From Fistulifera solaris (lineage: Eukaryota; Bacillariophyta; Bacillariophyceae; Naviculales; Stauroneidaceae): a DNA stretch of 64,000 nucleotides. Positions 32,394 to 44,586 of the stretch are shown one piece after another. The position numbers were made by a program, and so were the translations under genes. The notes beneath the pieces were generated by a model. It was not told the DNA's origin, ran no database searches, and worked only from the letters and a program-made list of their open reading frames with translations. The stretch spans positions 496,001-560,000 of the forward strand of contig AP026142.1 of the NCBI GenBank assembly GCA_030295235.1, written 5' to 3'. The first letter of the stretch is position 1, and each line of letters starts with the position of its first letter.

Positions 32394-35036
32394 ATGCTGC
32401 GGAAGTTCAGTCTGTTGACTTGTTGGACGGCATCCGTATCATTGTTCGAGCGCAGCAATGCTGAACCTTGTGTGAATACAGCTTACGAGGATATTTACAC
32501 TTGCACCGACCCAGAAGTGATGCTAGCGGATCCGACGATTCAATGTGATCCGGCGACTTGTTTATGGAATTTGAATGCCTTCAATCCGGGGCAACCGCCT
32601 GAACCGTGTGCGGCGATTCTTCTCCTCGAACAGCAAGTGGCCGATCTTCCGGATTTGCTCGAACCTTGCTTGTGGTGGGAAATGCTGTATGGAGATCTCG
32701 GCTACCTTTTGCCGGAGCCTGCAGTCGTCGTCCCAAGTCCCAATCCGTCGCCTTTGGGTGACCTATCTGTGGCGCCTACCTTGGTTGGTGAGTCCTTTTG
32801 TTGCGTCTCTAATTATGAAAATTTGCAAACTTTTTTCTTCTTTCTCACCTTCTTTCGTATTCTATTTTCTTGTCGTAGAATCCGATACACCTTCTGTAGA
32901 CTATACGGTAGGTCCGTCGTATTCCTCACTGGAAACCTCTCCGCCCCCTTCATCCACCACAGCCGATAAAGATGTGACACCGAGCCCCAGTCGCGTCGGT
33001 AAACTTTCGATTCCTTTACAGAGCATGCTTTTGACCTTTGTGTTTGAACGCTACCGTGGATTTCGATTGCGTCGTCTGAACGAAATCGGTCTGCTCGCTA
33101 CGGACGAGTCACGGGACGCATTGATGAAAGTCACCCGCGAGCACTTGATTGCCAATATTCCCCAAGTCGTTGACGCGGATTTGACCATGAGTCGGGTCGA
33201 TCAAGGGGAAACGCCCAATGAGAAAATGGAGACTCTACTGTTGATGGGTACGTTGTACTTTGCCGCCGAAGCGGCCGCAGAAAATAGTTTGCCCGATCTC
33301 AGTCCCACCAGTGTGCGTCGACAAGTGGAAGATGTTTTTGACGACAATGATTCGGTGCTGCGGTTCATTCACGCACTGCGAGAAACCGATCAAGCTGCGT
33401 TCCAAGACATTGTCTTGGTGTATCCTGGTATTGTGTCGCCGGATTCGGATCTGCAAAGAACATCCAATGACGAGGAAGAAAGTTTCTGGGACTCGTTTTT
33501 CTTCAACTGGCAAAACCCCGTGTGGATCGTCGTGGCGGCCGGTGTTTCCGCAGCTCTCTTGGGATTGTGCGCCGTGCTCGGTGTCACCTGCTACGTTCGT
33601 GCGGAGCGACGCAAAGAACTCGCTCATCACCAGCTGGCCACTCGAAAGTCCGATGATACATCCAAGACCGCTGGAGAGAGAAACCTCTACAACGTGGAAG
33701 AGAGCGTCCACGAGGACGACATTAGTATGAATGGGCAAAGCGAAATCGGATATCAAGAAAGTGAAGTTACTTCGGTTTACTCGTACCTCGACAACAACAA
33801 TACCATGCTAGATGATCAATCATTCTCTGTGGCACCATCCTATACGTTCCCTGGACCGGAATACGATGATAACCGATCCGTCATGTGGAGTGTCATTCAT
33901 GATGCCAAGAAGAATGACATTTTGGACGATTTGGACAGTATCGCTGGCGTATCACTTGCAACGAGACAGACTACTGCAGAGAATCGCTCTGTGGTTCGCG
34001 AGCGCCAGCTAAGCGAGGATAGCGACGACGATGTGTTCTCACTTTTGAGTCAGAATGGCGGCCCCTCTCCGCCGTCTGAAACGAAACGCAAAAGCTCAGC
34101 ATCCACACCAACACCGCAAGATAATCCTGCCAGCTTAGAGAAAGTAGCCGGAGATGGTGCGGCAAGTAAGGCTAGCCCCGAATCTATTTCTGGTGCTTCT
34201 CAGGCTTCACGGGAGTCCCTTAGCAAGTTTTCCAAAATGGTGACTGGATTCCGAGCGAAAAATAGCAGTGTCAAAGTATCGCCCAAGAACTATCAGCAGC
34301 TTGATGATTCGGATGGCTCCCACCACAGCTGGGACAAAGAGCTGGGTATTCAACCCTCACCGGACGATCTAGATGAAGACAGTGTGTTTATGGATGACTC
34401 GGAAGAAGATGAAACTGTCGCGTCGCATCTTGCTCCTCTTTCATCCATTCAGAGAATTTCATCCGGAGGAGAGAATGTTGACAGTGACGCATCTTCAAAC
34501 GAAAACGCCGATGTCCCGAATGACGACAATAATTCTGTTGACTCAAGAGATTCACATGGAAAAAGGTTGAACCGGCTCAATTTGTTGTTCGTACCAGTGA
34601 TACAATTGACACAGGATACCTAGCAACGTACAGCGAAGACACAGCTCATTCTGACGGAAAGGACAGTACATCATCCGAAAAAGAGAACATCAGCATTGAA
34701 ACAGCTCTTGATGGAGATTTAAAAAATGACGAGAACACTGCTGATGAAATACAGACTGGGTCGGATGGCGACAATACTGAACAAGAACCGTTCGACGATT
34801 TAATTGCACCGCCTCTGACGGAGAAGATCGAGTGCTCGGATAACATTCAAACTTCGGAATCCGAAACAGGTAATCTGAATACTGAATTAGCCGAAAAAGA
34901 GAAGATCGACCTTGACCAGTTACCGAAAAAGCATTCGCCCGAGGAAGAGGCACCGGTCGACCTTAATGACAACAAGCCGTCGAACCTCGTAGTTGAAGAC
35001 GAGGTACCTGCGATATACACATTGGCTTCGTTCTAA
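32394..35036 (+). CDS. Type I single-pass membrane protein with acidic Ser-rich cytoplasmic tail
   Basis: Not recognised. A signal peptide (MLRKFSLLTCWTASVSLF...SNA) is followed by a small Cys-rich region (six or more Cys within 80 residues), a Pro/Ser/Thr-rich stalk, a folded region of about 170 residues (KLSIPLQSMLLTFVFERY ... FQDIVLVYPG) and one membrane helix (VWIVVAAGVSAALLGLCAVL). A long acidic tail of about 450 residues follows. A phase-1 GT-AG intron lies at 32788-32878 (91 nt). The frame breaks at A5 34560-34564 (one A short), after which the same acidic composition runs to the stop at 35034. The layout is that of a surface receptor or adhesion protein. Its convergent neighbour has the same architecture. 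Confidence 0.75.
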
Positions 35037-35136
35037 GATAGAAGCGTTCACCAGTTTCAGTTACAACTGACTCGCTCATTATAATTTGTTTTAAATACAT
35101 ATTCCTACAAATAGTTGTGAATGGCTTGCAATTTTG

Positions 35137-36896
35137 TTAAATTTCGTCTTCACGTCGCAATCCGGCAGGAACGCTCCTTGACTTGGAAGTCAATGAACTG
35201 TTTCTTGTCGATTGTGAATCGGAACTTTTCTTACTCCTCGACGACCCAGTAGAGGCGTCTGATTCTGAGGGTCCTTCTCTGTCCGAATAATGATCGGGTA
35301 ACACAAGAGCAAGATCATCTAATTGCTGATCCTGCCAACGACGTCTCTGCTCCGCGTAGTCATCGTCTCCAGCTGTTGATCCTACGTCATGACTCGTTGC
35401 GCTAACCGACCATACTGGACTGGCCGGAGCCGTAGGCAGTTTAGGTTTTGATTCCCGTATCTGCCTGGGAATGTGAGCAAAGAGCTCGAATTCTGGATAT
35501 TCTTTACTCAGTTCCGATCTTTCTTGATCAAGACAAGTCAAGGCACCAGAAGCAACCAGACCATCTTCCAGTCGGCCGACGCTTTCATCATCCGTGTCAT
35601 CATCAATAACAAAATTGGATTCTCGTGGCCTTGCACCGAGTCTCGTGACGTGCAAGAAAGGCTGATGGGACCGAACAAAGTTGCTACCAAAGCTTTTGTC
35701 GCTGTACGAAAAACCATCCAATGAACTTGTCTCCATTTGTCGTGTCTGCTCTTCCTCTCGTTTTCGTCGGAGATGAAGTGCGGCAGGTTTAATGCCCCCG
35801 ACACAGTCGACGATACTGAGCTACCAGAGTAGGAAGAAGAGCTCTTGGAGCCAGAAAGCGAACCCAGCACCGTCTTGATGTTCTTTCGCAGCTCACGCCT
35901 TGAGATCAGGACAACGGCCACGAGAACGAAAAACATGATAGCTCCACTGGCCAATGCAGCGTAAAGGACTGTGTTTAGACCAGACTGCTTGCCTGTCGAC
36001 GGGCTTACAACAGGTTGATACTTATCGCCTGTTTCACTCCGGGGAATATTTTCGGGCAAACTAGTGAAGAGTTGAGCATCTTTGATCTTCAAACCCTTGG
36101 CACTCAAACGCCGTTTCAATCGTGTCAAATGGGTTCCCGAAAAGAATCGTTCGACAAGTTTCGTTGCTTTATTGCTCGAGAATTGGGCTATTTCATCCAT
36201 ATCGTAGCTTGTTACGTAAAAGTCAACGTCCACATCGAAATACATGGTCATGAGGGGATGTCCGTCGACCGACGACAAATGATCGTATTCATGATAAAAA
36301 ATGAGGGATAACTCAAAGCTGTCCAAGATATCTCCTCCGTACGTATTCATGTAGGTTCTCATGAGAGATTCTGTGGCTTGGAATATAATTTGCTCTGATT
36401 GGAGAGGATCAAAATCACCTTTCAGTTGAATCGTTCTCGGTGCTGCAGCAACCGTAGCCTTTTGTAGAGTTGGTCGATCGACTACGAGGACCTCCTTCTC
36501 CTCCTCGTCTTCTTCTTCTTCTTCTTCAGTTATTGCGGAGAGAGTCGTGTATGCAGTAGGACTCAGAGTCGGTCTTGATGTGGGAGACGCTTTGGGAGGC
36601 TTGGACTCCCCCTTCTTTCTCGCTTCGCCGGCGACAGTTGGGGATGGTGTGTCATTTTTACTTGCCGAGCTTTGTTTTCCGACAGGTTCAAATCCGGAAC
36701 CACTCCATGCACTGCTCGTGATCTCATCACCTACAAATATAGAAGAAAACGACTTCTTTCGCTTTGTGCGATGCCCGGAAGTTGTCGATGACACATCTGG
36801 ATGGAACACTCCGTGTTGTTGTTGTTGCGCGTTCGTGGTCACCCAAGTTGCCGCAAGTATACCGAACCACCAAACGGAATGAAGAACTGATTTCAT
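35137..36896 (-). CDS. Type I single-pass membrane protein, same architecture as the convergent neighbour
   Basis: Not recognised. Signal peptide (MKSVLHSVWWFGILAATWVTTNA), then a Gln run, a basic and Ser/Pro-rich stalk with PTSRPTLSPTAYTT and a Glu run. A folded region follows: RTIQLKGDFDPLQSEQIIF, then FDVDVDFYV and VERFFSGTHLTRLKRRL. One membrane helix (VLYAALASGAIMFFVLVAVVLI) is followed by a Ser-rich, charged cytoplasmic tail. The frame breaks at TTT 35736-35738; one extra base joins the two halves inside the tail. Its 3' end is only 100 bases from the convergent gene 32394-35036, and both place the same kind of folded region just before the helix. A surface role is inferred. Confidence 0.75.
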
Positions 36897-37423
36897 AGTT
36901 AATTTATATTATTTTTGCTGACTTTCTTTGGATTGCCTGCTTCTGCATTTATATTCGTTTCCAATGGATCGCTGATTGTGTTTTTTTTTTTTTGTGAATT
37001 GGAACGTAAAAGGATGGTTGCTTTCCAAAAAAGTGAGCGCGTTGACCGTTGGCCGTTGAGAAAGTCGAGCAGTGCGCACAACGATTGGAGGGGAGAACCA
37101 AGCTTACTATAAAGTCCACAGAATGAAACAAGTTAGTAGACGCGGTACGACAGACTGTGGTACTTAGTACCAGTACTGGTACAAGCGTCCAAGCACGAAC
37201 ACCAAAGAACATGCATAAAAAAATGGCGCGAAATGGGCCCGAGCAGAAAGAAAACAAATGAACATTCGCATCATCATCCATTGTTGACGATGACCAAAAC
37301 GTGTGCGGTTGACCAACATTCCTGACGCCTCTGCGCTCATTGTAACAACCCGTCTCTTGTTGTTCTATTGTAACCTGTGAAGAGACATTACGCCCATACT
37401 ATACTTGTATTTACCCAATTGTC
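36897..37423. other. Divergent promoter region with GTAC palindromes
   Basis: Between a minus-strand and a plus-strand gene. A GTAC-rich cluster at about 37159-37181 includes TACCAGTACTGGTA, and a T run of 13 lies at about 36979-36991. No coding region. Confidence 0.5.
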
Positions 37424-38887
37424 ATGTCATCTTCTTTGGAAACAAGCGGTCATGATGAACATGCCAACACCGAGGGCAAACCAAGTGAAGAAAGTTCACG
37501 CTCCCTGTCTCCACTGGAAATGAGGAATTTGATACTTTCGCTTCTCGCATGGGCCTGCACCGTATCCAATGTCACATTAGGTACGAGCTCGTTCAGTCAC
37601 ATTCCCTTGTTGAGACCGACCCATCCTCATCACTGATTCTTTTTTGTTTTGTTGTTTGTTAGTCGTCGGATCGAGTGGAGTCGTTGTATTATCTATCGGC
37701 GGTGATGATAGTGCATCATCGTTACCATTGGGGGGTTTTGTGATTGGAAGTGCGGCCGTCAGTCTAGCAATTACTCCATGGTTGTTTCGTTTGTGCACCA
37801 GACGAATGAGTTTCCTGACCGGTCTTGGTCTGGGATTTTTGGGAACGATCATCTGTTGTATCTCAATTGTGATTGAGTCACTCGCTTTGCTGGTGATAGG
37901 AAATTTCTTTTTGGAATGGCCACGGGAGTTGGCTTCTATTGGCGATTCACAGCAGTGGAATTGGTGCCGTCCCATTGGGCTGCTCGTGCTGTTACATTGG
38001 TGGTATCGGGAGGATGCTTGGCGGCCTTTGCTGGACCCGAATCCGCACAAGCCACTAAGGACATGTTCAGTGATGATCTGGAATATATGGGTGTATTTGT
38101 GGTGACCGCCATTTTCGGTGTGCTCAATTTCCTATTTACAATGTTGGTTCAGTTTCCAGAAAGTACCAACCCGAAATCGAACGCAATCGAATCCAGTCAT
38201 TCGAACGAAGTGAATCAAGGACCTGCCCTCACATCTATTCTCTACTCCAGTGATTTTCTCCTTCCAATGATTATATCAGGGTTAGCTTGGTCCATTATGG
38301 CCGTGCCTATGAGCGTCGTGCGAGTGGCCATGCATCAAGTGGGCTATTCGATCCGACAGTCACTCACCGTCATTGAAATTCATTTCTTGGGCATGTACAG
38401 TCCTGGTTTTGTGGCAGGACCATTGATCAAGCAATACGGACCAACGAAGGTCTGTGCGATGGGTGGAGCCCTTTTCGCCGTTTCCGTTATTTGCATGCTG
38501 TTTGCGGAATCCGAACAAGATGGGAATATGGGACTCTGGTTGGTGGGCCTTTTCGTAGTTGGTGCCGGATGGAACTTTGCATTTACGGGGGCGACGGTGT
38601 GGACGGCTAATTTGTACCGTAAGTCGCCCATGTACAAGGAGAAAGTGCAGGCGGCGAATGATTGTTTGATGTTTTTATTCTCGGGTGCATGGATTTTTGC
38701 TTCTAGTTACATCTTTGAGGCTGGAGGAAGCCAGTTGGATGGATGGAAGACAATGAACTATGTTGTCGTCGGAATGCTGCTTGTATTTTTCTGTGTGACG
38801 GGAGTTGGGTTGCAACTGGATATTGCTGCTAGTAGACAAGCCAAGGAGATTACTAATACTGCTAAAGACGGAATGGAAGACGCATAA
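37424..38887 (+). CDS. Major facilitator superfamily transporter
   Basis: Multi-pass carrier with about ten to twelve predicted helices. Hydrophobic segments include MRNLILSLLAWACTVSNVTL, FLTGLGLGFLGTIICCISIV, LLPMIISGLAWSIMAVPMSV and WLVGLFVVGAGWNFAFTGAT, with a cytosolic polar loop of about 40 residues in the middle as in MFS. A phase-1 GT-AG intron lies at 37581-37662 (82 nt). T5 at 37908-37912 is one base short; adding it gives NFFFGMATGVGFYWRF and the next segment in frame. The substrate is unknown; the general look is that of bacterial-type drug or sugar antiporters. The start ATG at 37424 gives a soluble acidic N-terminus. Confidence 0.8.
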
Positions 38888-38967
38888 ACGCATAAAAAAT
38901 AACAAAGATAGAAAAGCGTTTCTCTAAAATGGCGCTACAAATCTATACTTTATTCTATGACGTCCTT

Positions 38968-40212
38968 TTACCGAGATTTTTCCTTGCTCCACATCCAAGC
39001 AAAGCGTTCCGGTCCGAGAAGGGCGTTCGCAAGACAAGCCGATACAATCAGCGCACCTCCTAATGCATCCGACGGCGAAAGTGATTGCCCTAGAAACACA
39101 GCAGCAAAAAGAGCGGCCCAGAGAGGCTCGGATGCTAGTATAACCGAAGCTTCCGACGGATTGATTCGACCGAGTGCCATAAGTTCAACCCAAAAGGTCA
39201 GAGACGTCGAAATGAGTCCAGTCCAGACAATGGCACCTGCTACCAAAGCCATGTCAGGATTCGACAACAAACCAGGCAATGCTAGCGTGTTCTGCCAATC
39301 AGGATTGGTAAACATCCATCCATCCGTCAGTGACCATAGCATGCTCACAAACGACGTCGTGGCCACCAAGGTCGCGGTAACAGGCAGGGCTTGATCCGGC
39401 TCTTTCGCCAGCATCCGTGAAGTCCAAAACACACCTGTCCCAAAGCCCACCGCTTGTGACAAGGCCAGTACATCACCTGCAGTGATACTGAACGATGCAT
39501 TCTGCCATGTATCGGCGGTCAGTTCGAGTGAAGCAACTCCCGTCATACACAAAATGGCGGCCAGCCACGTTTGCGGAGATTCCTTGAGACCCATGGGCTT
39601 TTTATCAATCCAAAGTTCCAACAAGGGACACCAAAGGACGGTGGCCGAACCTAGAAAGGACACACGTGCCGGATCGATTTCGACCAACGCCAATGATTGG
39701 GTAATGTAACCCGCGGCCGTGAAACAGCCGCACAAGATGGCCGGTATCCGCAAGGCCGGTGTAAGACGTGGAACAAAGGGCGAAAGTGCCAAGGCTGCCA
39801 ATACCATTCGTCCAGTCGTGGCAGCGGAAGCAGGTAATTGTTCGTTCATAATCGATCCCAAAGGAAAGTTTGTGGCATACGAGGCTGCCAAAAGTGCCAG
39901 AATGATACGAGGACCCAAATAGGTGGAGAGAATGGTTTCCCAGAGCGAATTGTCGTGATGGATTTCGTCCTTTGGTGTCTCCCTATTTTTCAATGTCGAA
40001 GAAGATATTTGAATTTGACGTGTTTGGAACATTTGATTTTCGTCTACGACATATTGCTTTCGCTTGCGTGGTAAAGGAAGAGAGCGAAAGATCGGCAATG
40101 GCCTTATTCTTAGAGGGTGATGATTTACGATGAACGCTTCGCTCGGAGTACGTAACCAAAGCGCGGTAAGGAACACAATCTGTGGAACAAGCCTGATTAT
40201 CATCCTCGTCAT
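38968..40212 (-). CDS. EamA/DMT-type transporter, plastid-targeted
   Basis: 414 aa, intact. The N-terminus is a signal peptide (IRLVPQIVFLTALWLRTPSEAF) with an E-A-F cleavage motif and a basic, Ser-rich transit stretch, typical of diatom plastid proteins. About ten membrane helices follow in two EamA halves: LGPRIILALLAASYATNFPLG to the Asp-rich loop before GDVLALSQAVGFGTGVFW, then the second half ending NPSEASVILASEPLWAALFA and DALGGALIVSACLA, which is the EamA repeat signature. The family carries sugars, nucleotide sugars or amino acids; here it probably sits in a plastid envelope membrane. Convergent with the MFS gene. Confidence 0.85.
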   Translation of the reverse strand: MTRMIIRLVPQIVFLTALWLRTPSEAFIVNHHPLRIRPLPIFRSLPLPRKRKQYVVDENQMFQTRQIQISSSTLKNRETPKDEIHHDNSLWETILSTYLGPRIILALLAASYATNFPLGSIMNEQLPASAATTGRMVLAALALSPFVPRLTPALRIPAILCGCFTAAGYITQSLALVEIDPARVSFLGSATVLWCPLLELWIDKKPMGLKESPQTWLAAILCMTGVASLELTADTWQNASFSITAGDVLALSQAVGFGTGVFWTSRMLAKEPDQALPVTATLVATTSFVSMLWSLTDGWMFTNPDWQNTLALPGLLSNPDMALVAGAIVWTGLISTSLTFWVELMALGRINPSEASVILASEPLWAALFAAVFLGQSLSPSDALGGALIVSACLANALLGPERFAWMWSKEKSR

Positions 40213-40628
40213 GATAGAAAAAGGAACTTGATTTCATCAGTTTGCCATGAAGCTTGGCATGGCGAAAAGCGAAGGTCTGCGAATGTTATTATTACTGTAT
40301 TATTTGCTTGATTGATGGCGTAAAAAATGGGGTATCTTTTTGGCTACTGATTGGCCATCGGAGCTACTATATTTCAAAAAGTAGGCCGCACCCCGAACCC
40401 GATCGAACGACACGCTTCAACTCACCCTGTCGTATAGGTACAGAAGTACCAGTACCTACTCTACTAATAACGACAAGCTGAGACAGCGACCAAAAAATAA
40501 AAAAATGACGATGAACGACGATGATGATTTTGCTGATAAATACTTGTAAATACTACGTAATAGAAATACAACAATCGAGCCGACCCATTCATTAGCAACT
40601 AATTGATAAAGAAGTGATTTCAAAAATC
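40213..40628. other. Divergent promoter region
   Basis: Between the EamA gene and the Vma21 gene. GTAC-rich repeat GGTACAGAAGTACCAGTACC at 40437-40456. No coding region. Confidence 0.5.
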
Positions 40629-41002
40629 ATGGGTTTCTCCTAGTAAGTTATAAACAAGCACTGTGTAGAGGTTGTAGCGAATGACGTTATCTCACGCTTT
40701 TCTCATATAAACAACACAGTCTGTTAGATCCAAAAAATCGCCAAGTTGGTCAAAAGCTCGGTATTGCTACGCTCCTTATGTTTACTTTGCCAATAATAAC
40801 GTATTATGTTAGTGAACGTTACTTTGTCGACAAGCAACATCCCGATAATTGGGCAGCACTTTCGGCCATTGTCATGACCAACATTATTGTCGGAGGATAT
40901 TGTTACGCCGCCTATATCGAAGATGCCGAAGAAAAGGACGCGGAAGACAAAACGAAGGGTGTACCACCACGTGTTGGAATATACAAAGAACGCACCGATT
41001 GA
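40629..41002 (+). CDS. VMA21: Vma21-like V-ATPase assembly factor
   Basis: 98 aa after splicing. The first exon is only 14 nt (40629-40642, MGFS plus two bases), and a phase-2 GT-AG intron follows at 40643-40719 (77 nt, donor GTAAGT, acceptor ACACAG). The protein reads LLDPKNRQVGQKL, then a first helix LGIATLLMFTLPIITYYVS, a short loop, a second helix ALSAIVMTNIIVGGYCYAAY and an acidic tail. Two helices with LPI..YY in the first are the Vma21 pattern. Vma21 is an ER protein that helps assemble the V0 sector of the vacuolar proton pump. The usual C-terminal KKxx-type retrieval signal is not present. Family assignment is fairly firm for such a small protein. Confidence 0.75.
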
Positions 41003-41209
41003 GATGACAGGACAACAACAATTTGCGCCATTCTATTACCGCAAGTTATGTATCGGCTATCGGCTTTGTCTCACACGAATGGTAATTACGATGAACACCA
41101 CTCCACAGACATCTGTCATTCTAAGAAAAATGATACACGGTGATTCAGGCGTTTTATAAAACTTACAACTTTTTTTTTACCTCTTCAGCACAATCTTTTC
41201 ATAACAGAT

Positions 41210-42243
41210 TTATTGCGCTCTGGCTTCCGCCGCAGGATCATACGAGATCATTCGCATAGTTTTAATCGCCACATAATGTTGCATGCGTTTGTAGCTTCCT
41301 TCTTGTACCGCCGATTTATGGATGCGATCGGCTACGGCAAATCCTTGGACGACTTTGGCGAAACAGGGATCGGCCTCGGTGGGATCTTCGTAACTACCTT
41401 GTCCGCCTGGTCCGTGATTGCGCGTGTTGTCCTGCATGCTGATATAAAAATCCGGTCCACCGGGTCGTCCGGCATATCCTAACGTGTATTTGACGTGTGG
41501 GTGTTTTTCGGAATACTCTTGGAACAAAACACTCTCTACTCCACTTTCCTTGAAATGTTTCACCAACCCCGCATTGGGAGGGGTCAGAAAGTTCGGCGCC
41601 GGTCCTCCTTGTATGACATGACCAGCATTGCGATGAAACGAGCATCCATCATACAGTCGACGATCAACTTGATCCAGGAACCACAAGACCGTGTGGGGCA
41701 TGTCTTCTTCGGAAGCGAGCTCGATCGTTATGTGGTCCGTGTCAGGGCCGTCTCCGTAAATATTTGAGCTGGGATCGAACGCGACTTCCATGACAACGTA
41801 ATGAGGTCCTGGACCGTACTTGGCCAATAGTCTTTCTTTGGACCATTTTTGCAAATTATCCTTCATTTTTTGTTTGAATTTGAGTAAATTGTCAATGCGC
41901 TTCTGCATCGCCTCGGTCGTTGGCATATTTCCAGCGGCGGCCGGTGTGGACGCTTGGAGCTTTCGTTCTAGATTTGCTTTTTCTTCCGATAAGGCCATGA
42001 GTCTGCTATTGAGACTCGATAGTTGGGTCTCTGCCGTAGAATCATTGGAAAGATAATAGTACACTCCACCGCCTCCCAAAGCCGCCGAGCTCGCCAAGGC
42101 AACCAGCAAAGGAGCGTTGCTCCGGCGGCGCTGGAGGTTCCCCGTCGCTTCTTCTTTTCCGACGACGCAAGAGGAAGCGATAAATCTCGGGCAGGCGATT
42201 TATTACTGCTGCTACGGTGCTTGAGACGATCGGATGATTCCAT
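41210..42243 (-). CDS. Membrane-anchored cyclophilin-like peptidyl-prolyl isomerase
   Basis: The N-terminus is basic and Ser-rich, then one membrane anchor (LLVALASSAALGGGGVYYYL) and a coiled coil (SSLNSRLMALSEEKANLERKL). The cyclophilin-like domain spans about 190 residues: CSFHRNAGHVIQGGP matches the FHR..xFMIQGGD core with its Arg, and PDFYISMQDN and CFAKVVQGFAVADRI match the later strands. It is divergent (the usual active-site Trp and His are not evident), so isomerase activity is uncertain. Type II orientation in Golgi or plastid membrane is inferred. The G4 run (C4 at 42140-42143 on the plus strand) is one base short; adding one joins the ATG at 42243 to the anchor. Confidence 0.8.
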
Positions 42244-42889
42244 TCTTCTTCATTAATAATAATGACAATGAAGCAAAAAATGACTGTTCTTCGCGGCATG
42301 AAGACTTTTTCGATATCTCAAGATGACGTCACCAACATGTACTATAAGCCCAAATGTTGGCGACCTTTTGGCATGACTACATTTCAGTCATGAATCAAAT
42401 TTTCCCGAGCCAGGATGCTATTCTTATTTGACCACCTTTATTTTCTACAAGCTAGTTCAGCTACAGCACATCAATGTAGCTACCTTCCGTGGCATGTGCA
42501 ACAAAAGTTTCGATTCATCAAGTCCTTGGTCGGTCTCTCATCTAAATTCACCCTTGATCGGGAGTCGGACACTCGCAGCGGTATAAAAAGCAACCTTAGC
42601 TCAAGAATTCCGTCTTTCCTTCAACCCTACCAAAACGGCAACCAACCAAAATCTTCCGATCCGCGTCTCGTTACCAGGTATTTCGCGACGATGACAATGA
42701 AGCGTCCGCAAAATCGGATCGGATTGGTTTAACCAACAAGATAAGCAACTAAGTAAAGGACTCTTCTCTGCTATCACAATCCATTTGATCGGTCATTTGT
42801 GGACTCTCATAGCCTCGACTTAAACGCAGTCGAAACGAATTAAATATACTCAACCTAGTTGGATACTTTTTTATTTTGTTCGAAATATC
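42244..42889. other. Divergent promoter region of cyclophilin-like and Nop58 genes
   Basis: No coding region supported. Copy 4 of the dispersed 15-bp motif lies 132 bases from the cyclophilin-like start and about 500 bases from the Nop58 start. Confidence 0.5.
42375..42389. promoter_or_regulatory. 15-bp near-palindrome, copy 4 of dispersed motif
   Basis: GACTACATTTCAGTC followed by ATGAATCA, the same extension as copy 1 and, on the reverse strand, copy 5 (ATGAAT). Confidence 0.4.
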
Positions 42890-44586
42890 ATGTTGGTTCT
42901 ATTTGAAACACCTGCAGGTTACTCGTTGTTCAAAGTAAGTCAATTTTTTTGTTTTTCAAACCTTGCAACCTTGCCTTACAAACGAGCCACAATTAATTCA
43001 TTTTTTCTAGGTCGCCGATGCCAAAAAACTGGCAAAGACTGAACCCGATGATATCTTTGACACATTCTTCGCCGATGAAAAGAAGGCATCCAAGAGCATA
43101 CAGCTCGTGAGTTTTCAGCCCTTTGAAGACACGGCAGATGCCGTAACAGCAGCTACTTCCCCCATTGAGGGAAAGGTGAGCAAAACGCTCAAATCTTTCT
43201 TGAAAAAGAAGCTGAAAAAATCCGCCGAATCGGCCCTCGCCGTAGCGGACAAAACGATGGCGGTTTCTCTCAAAGAAAGTTCGGTTACGGAAAAAGGGGA
43301 TTTGAAAATCGTCAGTGACAAGAAATCGCATGAAATTTTTCGAGGAATTCGTTGTTACATGGACCAATTACTTGGCAGTGGTGCAGATGGCAGTGAAGGT
43401 GGCATTTCGCCGGATGATATGAAGGCGATGCAATTGGGTCTGTCGCATTCCTTGTCCCGATATAAGTTGAAATTTTCTGCCGACAAGGTAGATACTATGG
43501 TTATACAAGCGGTCGGATTGTTGGATGAATTAGACAAGGAAATTAATACGTACGCTATGCGTGTTAAAGAGTGGTACGGTTGGCACTTTCCTGAATTACA
43601 AGCGCTGGTTCCGGACAATGCTTCTTACAGTCAGCTCGTGTTGGCTTGTGGAATGAGAACAAGTTTCAAGGATCAGGATCTTTCCAGTATTTTGGAAGAT
43701 GAAGCACAGGAGGGTGCTGTCAAAGAAGCTGCTGAAATATCCATGGGAACGGAGATTGCCGATCTCGATATTTTGAACATATCGTCTCTGGCCAAGCAAG
43801 TTCTGAGTCTCACTGAATACAGATCACAACTCTTTGAGTACTTGAAGAACCGCATGAACGCAATTGCTCCGAACTTGACGATTCTTGTGGGAGAGTTAGT
43901 TGGTGCGCGCCTCATCTCTCACGCGGGTAGCTTGATGAATTTAGCCAAGCAACCAGCGTCAACCGTACAAATTCTGGGGGCCGAGAAGGCTCTATTCCGT
44001 GCACTTAAGACAAAGCACGACACGCCTAAGTACGGATTGATCTATCATGCATCATTGATTGGACAAGCCGCTCCGAAGCACAAAGGTAAAATTAGTCGTG
44101 TTCTTGCGGCCAAGGCGGCACTTGCTATTCGTGTGGATGCTTTGTCAGACGAGACCGCTGTCGCGGATACAACCATCGGTTTCGAAGGTCGCGCAAAAGT
44201 GGAGGCACGATTACGACAGCTGGATGGCGGGACTTTCGTAACTTCGACTTTGTCCGCGCAGAAGACTGCCAAGTATGATGCAGTTGCCGCCAAGAGCGCC
44301 GCATCTGGAACATCTTATAACGCCGCCAGTGATATTGCCATGGACATTGGAAACACCAAAAAAAGACAAGAAAGAAAAGAAGGATAAGAAACGCAGTCGA
44401 GAATCTATGGAATCTAAGGCGACTGAGGATGGCGATAAATCTGCCAAGAAATCCAAGAAAAGCAAGAAAGATAGGGTGGAAGATGCAGTTAACGGAGACG
44501 ACGAGGACAAAAAATCAGCCAAAAAGGCCAAGAAAGAAAAAAAAGGAAAAGAGGAAATCTCAGGAGTGAACATTGCTTTGTGTTGA
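42890..44586 (+). CDS. NOP58: Nucleolar protein Nop58, core of box C/D snoRNPs
   Basis: Starts MLVLFETPAGYSLFK, the conserved Nop58 opening, with a phase-0 GT-AG intron right after it (42935-43010, 76 nt). The NOSIC region contains VKEWYGWHFPEL, and the Nop domain shows APNLTILVGELVGARLISHAGSL, LGAEKALFRALKTKHDTPKYGLIYH and ALAIRVDAL, all hallmarks of the snoRNP-binding surface. The C-terminus is a long run of Lys/Glu repeats (KKDKKEKKDKK and similar) as in other Nop58 proteins. The A7 run at 44358-44364 has one A too many; without it the KKD/E tail is read to the stop at 44584. Nop58 guides 2'-O-methylation of rRNA together with fibrillarin and Nop56. Confidence 0.95.
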
